Shown: positions 6,636-12,834 of the stretch, one piece after another
How positions within the stretch are numbered: position 1 is the first letter of the stretch
How the letters are laid out: the number at the start of each line of letters is the position of its first letter
Source: Alkalimonas sp.
GTDB lineage: Bacteria; Pseudomonadota; Gammaproteobacteria; Enterobacterales; Alteromonadaceae
Length of the DNA stretch: 12,834 nucleotides
NCBI GenBank assembly: GCA_007117525.1
Contig: SKGJ01000144.1
Location: forward strand, 1 to 12,834
Direction of reading: 5' to 3'
Made by a program: the position numbers and the translations under genes
The notes under the pieces: generated by a model
The model's database searches: none
The model's input: only the letters and a program-made list of their open reading frames with translations
What the model was told of the DNA's origin: nothing

Positions 6636-6765
6636 TAGGTGATTCTATGTCAATCCAGTACTTAGAAATTATAATAATCTAATAGTCTGATGCTAGCGCT
6701 TTCAAAATGAACAGAGACTTACTGCAAGCATAACTTTGGTTTGGTCAGTGATTGCTGATATTGCT

Positions 6766-7626
6766 TTAGGTCAGGCTGATTGGTTTTAGTTGCTGCTGTT
6801 GCATATTTTGCTGGCGCAGGCCTTTTAGTTGCTGACAAAGTAACGCTTGGTAAGGCTGAAAATCCTGGCTGCAGGCAGTGCTTTTGATCGCTGGCAGGTA
6901 TTTCAGCTGAGTATCCGGCAGCATGCTGCTGCTGGCTTGTTGTTGCAAAGTGGCAAGATCTGGTAACAGCATGGCCTGATAGCCTTCGTGCAAAGCGATG
7001 CTAACGCCCTTGCCATCAAAATCACCAAAGTAGATGGCGGGTTTCTGCAGCTGAAGCCAGGCGGTTTTGAGTGCTTTGCAGCCCCGGCTGTAGAGGCGAT
7101 CGCCGCGATAAACCACCAACGGCTGCTGGAAGGGTAGCTCCAGAGTGAACAGCTCCAGTTGGTAAAAACAATCAAGGTTTTCCACTACCAGCAAGGTGTC
7201 GAATTGGTCCAGTGGTAGTTGCTGCCAGTCGGTGTCGATAAACTCTGTATGAAGACCTGCTTGCTGCGTTGGTTGATTTAAACGCAGCAGCACCCGCTGT
7301 TGGCGCGGTTTTAAGCCAGCGCTTTTTAATTCCTGCTGGCTATGTTTGGCGGCCTCTAACCTACCCATCTGTTGCGGATTATCGCGAAAACAGGCCTGGC
7401 CGAGCTGGCGCTGGGCTGTGGCAATGGCCCCCAGCAGCGCCAGATCAAAGCGGACTTTGGGCAAGCTGGCGCTGTGGGCTGGCAATAGTTGTTGCTCAAT
7501 GCACCAGTCAATCACCTGAGCTGCCGCTTTTTTGCCGGGGCTTACGGCTTTGCTGCTGCTGGCTTTCAGCCGTAGCTCCAGCTGGCGCAGCCAGTTCAGT
7601 GCCTGCAGCCCCAGCGCCTGTTGCAT
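6766..7626 (-). CDS. jetD: JetD/MksG-like Toprim nuclease subunit of a Wadjet-type system
   Basis: A 286-residue protein with a C-terminal Toprim fold. The Toprim acidic residues are visible: E149 in TLLVVENLDCF and the D-x-D pair D202/D204 in YFGDFDGKGVSIA, separated by a GDRLYSRGCKAL segment. This matches the DUF2220-type Toprim of JetD, where the motif is usually GDIDxEG. In Wadjet systems JetD is the metal-dependent nuclease that cuts DNA after the condensin complex has stalled on a small circle. Residues 1-110 are helical and basic and may be a DNA-binding arm. It appears roughly 100 residues shorter than the JetD proteins I know. It is the last gene of the operon; ATG 7626 overlaps the kleisin stop as TGATG, with only a weak AAGG ahead of it, so translation probably depends on coupling. 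Confidence 0.72.
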   Translation of the reverse strand: MQQALGLQALNWLRQLELRLKASSSKAVSPGKKAAAQVIDWCIEQQLLPAHSASLPKVRFDLALLGAIATAQRQLGQACFRDNPQQMGRLEAAKHSQQELKSAGLKPRQQRVLLRLNQPTQQAGLHTEFIDTDWQQLPLDQFDTLLVVENLDCFYQLELFTLELPFQQPLVVYRGDRLYSRGCKALKTAWLQLQKPAIYFGDFDGKGVSIALHEGYQAMLLPDLATLQQQASSSMLPDTQLKYLPAIKSTACSQDFQPYQALLCQQLKGLRQQNMQQQQLKPISLT

Positions 7627-8867
7627 CAGGCGGCCTTCAGGGCGATCTGAATATCGCGGATCAGCAGCAACTGGTTGACGTTACTGGCCGGAGCTTCGTC
7701 GCGCAAAATACCGAACATGCGCTTTTCTTCCAGCGGTAGTGCCTGGTATTCGGCCAGGATCTGATACAGCCAGATCTCGCTGTCCCAGTCGAGCTTCTGC
7801 TGTGCAAGGTACTCCAGTGCGCTGAGTTTGCCGCCCTGATCAATCACCCGCAGGTAGAAGTTTTCCACATCGGTTTTCAGCGCCTGCTGGCGGGCGGCGA
7901 TTTCTTCATCGACCATCAACTCAGCAAAGCTGGCGCTGTGTTGCTCCGGCAGTTCGATACTGCTGGGCCTTGGCAGGGCGCGTACCAGTTCGGCCAGCAC
8001 GGCCCGTTCGCTGGCTTTATCCAGCGCGATGGCGGCCTGTGGCCGGATCGCTGCTGCCTGGTTGAACAAGGTTGGCAGTTCGGAGCGATTGGGGTAATCG
8101 GCTGGCTGGTATTTGGGGTGCTGGCGTAAAAAAGCCGCCATATTGGCGATCAGCATGGAGCGGGCCTGTTGCTGACGGAATTTCGCCAGCAGTTGCACCA
8201 GCCGCTTTTGTACTTCCAGCAAGCTGCTGTGATGGGAGCTGAGCTGATTTTGCAACTGGCTGACCAGCAGTTTACGCAGGTGGTTGTTGCCTTCCGACAG
8301 CTCGATCAGCTCATTGAAATCGAGCAAATCCAGGCCATCCAGCAAACGGCGCAGCTGCTTTTGCGCCCGTTCGTTTTCGCGGATCTTATCATCCAGGCTG
8401 CTGACAAAACCAAAGTCGCTGTTTAAGCGGTGCCAAAGGCTGTCGATGGCTTCTTCAAACTGGCCGCTTAAATCGTGCACATGCTCGGTCAGGCGCTGCA
8501 GTTGCAGCTCGGCCACGCTGTAATCGCCTTTGAACTGGGCATCGCGGTAGGCCTGTACCCGGTTGCGGATTTGTTCTAACTTCTCGGCCACGTCGGCATT
8601 GATCTGGCGGCGGTTTTCATCGGCCACCATACTGGCTATCAGCTCACTGACCAAAGGCCGCAGCGCCAGTGGCTGTTGTTCATCCGGTCGCCACAGTATA
8701 CGGGCCGCGATCAGCTTTTTCAGTGCGGCTTCGCTAAAGGCGGTTTCATCAATATGGCCATCCAGATAACCCTGCATCAGCGCTTTGTGGTGCTTGCCAA
8801 GCAAGGCCAGGCGCTCGGCACCGATGCTGAATAAATTGGACGCCAGGCTGGGTTCCAACGGGGCCAT
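7626..8867 (-). CDS. jetA: JetA/MksF-like kleisin subunit of a Wadjet-type condensin
   Basis: A 413-residue, mostly helical protein without enzyme motifs. Residues about 10-85 look like a winged-helix domain. Residues about 90-260 are long amphipathic helices (VAEKLEQIRNRVQAYR, KQLRRLLDGLDLLDF, SLLEVQKRLVQLLAKF) able to pack against an SMC coiled coil. Residues about 330-413 form another small helical, winged-helix-like domain ending in LLLIRDIQIALKA. This architecture, the length and the position beside SMC and KITE genes identify it as the kleisin-like bridge (MukF/MksF/JetA class) linking the two ATPase heads. The assignment comes from context and architecture more than from conserved motifs. 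ATG 8867 shares TGATG with the preceding stop and has AGGAGG 10 nt upstream (plus-strand 8878-8883). Confidence 0.68.
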   Translation of the reverse strand: MAPLEPSLASNLFSIGAERLALLGKHHKALMQGYLDGHIDETAFSEAALKKLIAARILWRPDEQQPLALRPLVSELIASMVADENRRQINADVAEKLEQIRNRVQAYRDAQFKGDYSVAELQLQRLTEHVHDLSGQFEEAIDSLWHRLNSDFGFVSSLDDKIRENERAQKQLRRLLDGLDLLDFNELIELSEGNNHLRKLLVSQLQNQLSSHHSSLLEVQKRLVQLLAKFRQQQARSMLIANMAAFLRQHPKYQPADYPNRSELPTLFNQAAAIRPQAAIALDKASERAVLAELVRALPRPSSIELPEQHSASFAELMVDEEIAARQQALKTDVENFYLRVIDQGGKLSALEYLAQQKLDWDSEIWLYQILAEYQALPLEEKRMFGILRDEAPASNVNQLLLIRDIQIALKAA

Positions 8868-9487
8868 CAGAGCAGTGCCTCCTGACTGGGGGTATCGTCT
8901 ACCGGCAGTTGCTCTTCATCGCGGATAAAGCGGATCACATCCAGCAGATGATCAATTTTACCGGTGACGATGTAGTACTGGCGTTCACTGTGCGGTTGCA
9001 GCAGATAGCCGTGCTCTTTTAAGCGGCGGAAAATCAGTTTGACCTGGCTGTCCAGTTGCTCGCTCTGGCTGTTAAAAAAGCGGTCGCTGGCCAGGGCGTT
9101 CAGGCGCTGGCGCAGGCTCTGGTTGTCTTCGGTGCGCAGCACAAACTCCTGCAGCTTGATGGTATCGCCGGCGGTCAGGGCGCTGTCGCGGCCCAGGGTT
9201 TCCTGCACCAGTTGCAGCCATTCCAGCAAAGGCAGCAAGGATTGCACCGTCAGGGCAAACTGGCTGCTTAGATGCTCGCGGGCTTCTTTGCTCAGCTCGT
9301 GGTAACCGAGATAAAACACCGAGCCATCGTCATTGCTAACCAGCCGGCGGTTTAACGGCCGCAGGTAGTGGTTGATCTCCTGCTGGGTTTGTTCATCGCT
9401 CAGGTGGCGATAGCCATCTTCGTCGCTGATTTGACAGATAAAGTCACCGGCCAGCAGCCGTTCCAGTAAAGGGCCGTGTTGCAGCAT
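8867..9487 (-). CDS. jetB: JetB/MksE-like KITE subunit of a Wadjet-type condensin
   Basis: A 206-residue acidic to neutral protein resembling MukE/MksE/JetB, small tandem winged-helix (KITE) proteins that bind the kleisin and DNA in bacterial condensins. The first domain (1-75) has the pattern GDFICQISDEDGYRHL, then RLVSNDDGSVFYLGY, like a winged helix with a beta wing. The second (about 130-195) has LIFRRLKEHGYLLQPHS, then YYIVTGKIDHLLDVIRFI, again helix plus wing. No catalytic residues are seen. ATG 9487 shares TGATG with the SMC stop and has AGGAGG 7 nt upstream (plus-strand 9495-9500), lying inside the last SMC codons. It should therefore be made efficiently and coupled to SMC translation. 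Confidence 0.7.
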   Translation of the reverse strand: MLQHGPLLERLLAGDFICQISDEDGYRHLSDEQTQQEINHYLRPLNRRLVSNDDGSVFYLGYHELSKEAREHLSSQFALTVQSLLPLLEWLQLVQETLGRDSALTAGDTIKLQEFVLRTEDNQSLRQRLNALASDRFFNSQSEQLDSQVKLIFRRLKEHGYLLQPHSERQYYIVTGKIDHLLDVIRFIRDEEQLPVDDTPSQEALL

Positions 9488-12400
9488 CAGCTGGCCTCCT
9501 GCTGTTTCTGTGCCAGCCGCTCAGCAAGGCGGCTGACTTTGGGTTGAATGCGTTTCAGCTGGCGCTGGTTCGGGTTCTGCTGGCTGGGCTCAATCAGATA
9601 GCGGTGCTGGAACAGCATCAGCACATCGGACTCCGGGTTCGGGAAGGCACCGACAATGACAATGTTGTTGCTGCTGCAAGCCTGGAACAGTTTTTCCACG
9701 TTATGGTAGGCCAGGGTACCGATTTCATCAATCGGCCAGTGAATGCTGACCTTGGCCTCGCCGCGCAGCAAGCGGGTAAAGGCCAGCAGGTATTTGCACA
9801 GAATAAGGTAGGCCATGCCATGGCTGGAGGACTCCAGCAACTGGCGATCGTTCTTAATCACCAGCTCGGAGCCGCCTTCGCTTAAATGCAATTCCAGCCG
9901 CAGCAGGGACTCAATGCTGTACTGCTCGTCGGCGCGCAGCAGCTCGACCACATCGGCCAGGGCGTTTAAGTACTGCTCCGAGGGCAGGGCTTTGCCAGAG
10001 GCACCCCAGTCGTCGTACAGCTTGGCGAAGTGCTTCAGTGGTTGCCAGAAACCCAGCTCGTCGATGGTGGATAGAATGCGAACTTCTGAGCGGCTGATGC
10101 CTTCCAGCACCAGATCGTCGGCCACGGCTTCACTTAAACGGCGGCTTTGCAGCGCAATACGGCGGTTGATGTCGCTAAAGACGGTGAAGAACTTTTTCAG
10201 ATCGCCGCCGATGTTTTCGCCCATTTCCAGCAGCTGTTGCTGGGCGTCTTTTAAAATACGCAGCAAATCGGACAGGATTGGCAACTGCTCGCGCTTGCCG
10301 GCGTAGTCGGGCAATTTGCGTTTTTCATGTTCCAGCCGGTCCAGGAACTCAGGGCCGGCATCTTTACTCAGCATGCTTTCAAACTGCTCCATCGCCTGCT
10401 TTAGTGTGCTGTCGAGCTTGCTGCGCTGTTCCAGTGCTTCGTTGGTACGTGACAACCGTTCAATCACATCGGCGCAGGCTGCCAGGCTGGCTGGCTTCAC
10501 GCTGCTCAGGTGCAGCTCGGCCAGCTTGCTCAGGCAAGGTTTTAATTGCACCAGCCGCTGCTCGGCGTGTTGCATCTGTTCCTGATGCTGTTGCTTGCGC
10601 ACATCCAGCTGTTTTTGCTGCTGGCTGTAATCGGCTTTTAGTTGTTCCAGCGCCTGACGGCCCGTGCGCTGTTGTTGTTTCAGTGTGGTTTCCTGCTCCA
10701 GCAGCTTGGGCCGCAGCTGCTGCCAGTCCAGCTGCATAAAGCTTTGCCAGGCGCTCAGTTCATTCTGACGCTCGGTCACGCTTTGGATCTCGGTTTTCAG
10801 CTGGTCCTGCTTTTGCTTTAACTCGGTCAGACGGCGCGGATCGATGCCTTTGGCGGAGAGCTCTTCGGCAAAGGCTTGCTGCAGTTCGCGCAGCTGGTTT
10901 TTGTTGTCTTCGCGCTTGCGTTCCAGTTGGCGCTCCAGCTCGTCCATTTGTTCATCGAATACTTGCAGTTCGGCCTGCCAGTCGGCTTTTAGCTCCATTT
11001 TCTGGCTGTTGTGGTCGTCTTTGAGGCCGTGCAGATCCTGTTGTTGCTGGTGCTGCAGTTTTTCCAGTTGCTGCTGACGGCTGCTCAGTTCCGAGCGTAC
11101 GCTGGCCTGGCGCTGTTTCACCAGCTCGCGCTGCTGGGCTTCTAAGCGGTTGCGGGCATCGCGGGCGTAGTCGATGTTTTGCTCGTACTGGGTCAGTTGC
11201 CATTCGGCCTGCTCCAGTTGTGCCCGGGCCAGTTCGGCCTGCTCGTACTTGTCTTTTAATGCTTTCTCGGCCGCCGCTTTGTTGCTGTTGGCCTGCTCCA
11301 GCTGCTGTTCGGCACTGTGAATGCGGTGACGAATGGCGGCTTCATCCTGGGCGTAGTCCGGGGTGTCGATGGCGGCTATATCCAGCTGCAGGCCATAGAG
11401 GCTGTCGGTCAGATCCAGCAGGTGTGGCTGCAAGTCGTGCCGCTCCAGCAGGCGTTCGTCCAGCACCTTGCCAAGCTTTTGCTCCCAGCCGTTGTAATGC
11501 AGCCGCAGGAAATGGCGCAAACTGCCTTGTTCGGGGCTTAGTTGGCGATGCAGGTTTTGCAGCTGCTGCTCGGCGCTGTGCAGGGCTTTGCGGCTGGCTT
11601 CCAACTGCTGGTCGGCCTGCTCACGCTGTTGCTGTGCTTGCTGGTGCTGCTTTTGCAGTTGCTGCAACTGCCGCGCCTGCTGCTGTGCTTGCTGCTGGGC
11701 TTGCTCCAGCCGCAGTTCGGCGGAGCGCAGCTCGTCGTGCTCGGCTTCGGTCAGCGGCGAGGCGCTTAGCTGGCTGTGCAACACGGCGATAGCACTGTGG
11801 CATTCACTGAGCTGATTGGCGAAGGCTTGCTGTTGCTCTTGTAGCCGGCTTTGAAAGGCCTGTTCCAGCGCAGCCAGTTTGTTGTCTTGTTGCTCGCGGG
11901 TCTGGTCCTTTTGCAGCTGCAGCTGCTTGGCCTTGGCTCTGTACTGCTCGCTTAAGCGATTAAAGGACTCCGCCAGCTTGGCTTTGCGCTGCTCCAGCTG
12001 ACGCTCCATATCGCCGTGCTGCTCCACCATCAATTGGTACTGTTCAGCCAGTTCTTGCAGGGTTTCGCGCCACAGCGGCAGCGCATCGGTATCGCGCTGC
12101 AGTTTCGGCATGTCTTTGCTGTCAAAGTCATCGTACTGTTGCTGTAAGCGATCCAACCGGGCCGAGGTTTCATGCAGATCGGCTTCCACTTTGGCCAGTT
12201 GGCTGTTGTGCTCCAGTTGCTGTTGCTGATACTGATCTTTGGCGCTTTGCAATTGCTGACGCAGGCTTTGCACCTGCTGCTCGGCATCGGCGCGTTGTTG
12301 CTTTAACTGCTGCTCATCCTGCTCCAGCAGGGGCAGCAAAGCCGCCAACTGGGCTTCGGCACCATCCAGTTGCAATGCCAGTTGTTGCAGCCGCTCGAAA

Positions 12401-12834
12401 TCCTGTTGCAACCGGTCCAGCCGCATCGATTGGCGCATCTGCTGGATCCAGTCCCGTGCCTTGGTGTTTTTTACCTTGGTGGTCGGTAGCGTCACGCCAT
12501 CTTCTTCAAAAATAGCCGCCAGCATCGCTTTTAGCGTATCCATCTTGCCTTCTTTGGCATGGACGGCGCTGACCAGCTTTTCGATATGACGCAGCTTGTG
12601 GCCACTGGCGACCAGACTAAAGCTGGCGGCCAGCCGGCGCAGCTTGATGCTGTCGGCATTGTTGCCACGCAGCGCGGCGGCGTCGTTTTGAATAATGCTG
12701 CGGTACTCGCTGGTGGCACTTATTTTGGCAGAGACTTGCACATCAGGCCGGGCGCGCATGGCGCTGGCCCAATCGCTGTAGCTCAGCGCCTTCACGCCTT
12801 CTTCGCTTTGCTGCAGGTAGAAATCGCTCTGGTA
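9487..12834 (-). CDS. jetC: SMC/MukB-like ATPase (JetC/MksB class), N-terminal head cut off by window edge
   Basis: At least 1115 residues of an SMC-type motor; the frame is open to the right edge, so GTG 12795 is internal and Walker A is not visible. Residues are counted from GTG 12795. About 130-420 and 480-800 are two long Gln/Glu/Leu-rich coiled-coil arms. Between them, about 424-475, lies a compact hinge-like segment (SLRHFLRLHYNGWEQKLGKV, then LYGLQLDIAAI). The C-terminal head holds a signature-like SSSHGMAYLILCKY at 989-1002 and Walker B with catalytic glutamate in IHWPIDEIGTL (D1023, E1024), followed by IVIVGAFPN. This matches MukB/MksB/JetC-type proteins, possibly the DUF3584 branch. 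In such complexes ATP hydrolysis drives DNA loop extrusion. It is the first visible gene of the operon; the promoter is outside the window. Confidence 0.82.
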   Translation of the reverse strand, partial: YQSDFYLQQSEEGVKALSYSDWASAMRARPDVQVSAKISATSEYRSIIQNDAAALRGNNADSIKLRRLAASFSLVASGHKLRHIEKLVSAVHAKEGKMDTLKAMLAAIFEEDGVTLPTTKVKNTKARDWIQQMRQSMRLDRLQQDFERLQQLALQLDGAEAQLAALLPLLEQDEQQLKQQRADAEQQVQSLRQQLQSAKDQYQQQQLEHNSQLAKVEADLHETSARLDRLQQQYDDFDSKDMPKLQRDTDALPLWRETLQELAEQYQLMVEQHGDMERQLEQRKAKLAESFNRLSEQYRAKAKQLQLQKDQTREQQDNKLAALEQAFQSRLQEQQQAFANQLSECHSAIAVLHSQLSASPLTEAEHDELRSAELRLEQAQQQAQQQARQLQQLQKQHQQAQQQREQADQQLEASRKALHSAEQQLQNLHRQLSPEQGSLRHFLRLHYNGWEQKLGKVLDERLLERHDLQPHLLDLTDSLYGLQLDIAAIDTPDYAQDEAAIRHRIHSAEQQLEQANSNKAAAEKALKDKYEQAELARAQLEQAEWQLTQYEQNIDYARDARNRLEAQQRELVKQRQASVRSELSSRQQQLEKLQHQQQQDLHGLKDDHNSQKMELKADWQAELQVFDEQMDELERQLERKREDNKNQLRELQQAFAEELSAKGIDPRRLTELKQKQDQLKTEIQSVTERQNELSAWQSFMQLDWQQLRPKLLEQETTLKQQQRTGRQALEQLKADYSQQQKQLDVRKQQHQEQMQHAEQRLVQLKPCLSKLAELHLSSVKPASLAACADVIERLSRTNEALEQRSKLDSTLKQAMEQFESMLSKDAGPEFLDRLEHEKRKLPDYAGKREQLPILSDLLRILKDAQQQLLEMGENIGGDLKKFFTVFSDINRRIALQSRRLSEAVADDLVLEGISRSEVRILSTIDELGFWQPLKHFAKLYDDWGASGKALPSEQYLNALADVVELLRADEQYSIESLLRLELHLSEGGSELVIKNDRQLLESSSHGMAYLILCKYLLAFTRLLRGEAKVSIHWPIDEIGTLAYHNVEKLFQACSSNNIVIVGAFPNPESDVLMLFQHRYLIEPSQQNPNQRQLKRIQPKVSRLAERLAQKQQEAS

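Noticed and set aside
6646..6678. A 10-codon ORF in the convergent gap
   Set aside because: It is very short, AT-rich, lacks a ribosome site and has no protein-like pattern.
10844..11792. Long plus-strand reading frames opposite the SMC gene
   Set aside because: They are Cys/Ser/Arg- or Leu-rich translations typical of antisense to Gln-rich coiled coil, and lack motifs or plausible starts.
12531..12795. GTG 12795 as the real start of the SMC gene
   Set aside because: The frame continues for 13 more codons to the window edge without a stop, and the required Walker A head is missing from the visible part.

Overview
The window looks like a chromosomal stretch from a gammaproteobacterium. Its protein families and mid-to-high G+C coding style suggest an Alteromonadales/Rheinheimera-like marine or aquatic lineage, but this is inference from family resemblance and no taxonomic marker gene is present. 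The left half (1-5287) is ordinary plus-strand chromosome. It holds the C-terminal half of a SulP anion transporter with its STAS domain, a 947-residue membrane diguanylate cyclase with a periplasmic Reg_prop sensor, a GNAT acetyltransferase fused to a SnoaL/NTF2-like domain, and a small exported histidine phosphatase.

Positions 5288-6765 form a compositionally different block. The gap 5288-5590 is very AT-rich at its left end (18 G+C in 60 bases at 5341-5400). It contains a 10-bp direct repeat, several perfect inverted repeats, a good sigma70-like promoter and a 20-codon ORF with its own ribosome binding site. Then comes a plus-strand Abi_2/AbiD-F type gene with a HEPN-like R-x4-H motif. Two hairpins separate it from the convergent minus-strand operon.

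The right half (6766-12834) is the most interesting part. It is a four-gene minus-strand operon whose products are, in transcription order, an SMC/MukB-like ATPase (cut by the window edge), a small MukE/KITE-like winged-helix protein, a kleisin-like protein and a Toprim nuclease-like protein. These are the four parts of a Wadjet (JetABCD)/MksBEFG-type condensin system. Such systems are known to recognise circular plasmids by DNA loop extrusion and cleave them. The visible order is SMC-KITE-kleisin-Toprim (C-B-A-D), not the A-B-C-D implied by the names. All three gene junctions are identical TGATG stop/start overlaps, implying tight translational coupling.

Taken together, 5288-12834 reads as a small defence island: an Abi gene with its own regulatory region, convergent with a divergent Wadjet-like operon, beside housekeeping and signalling genes. 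Assignments rest on motifs and architecture read by eye. The SMC N-terminal head (Walker A) and the operon promoter lie outside the window.
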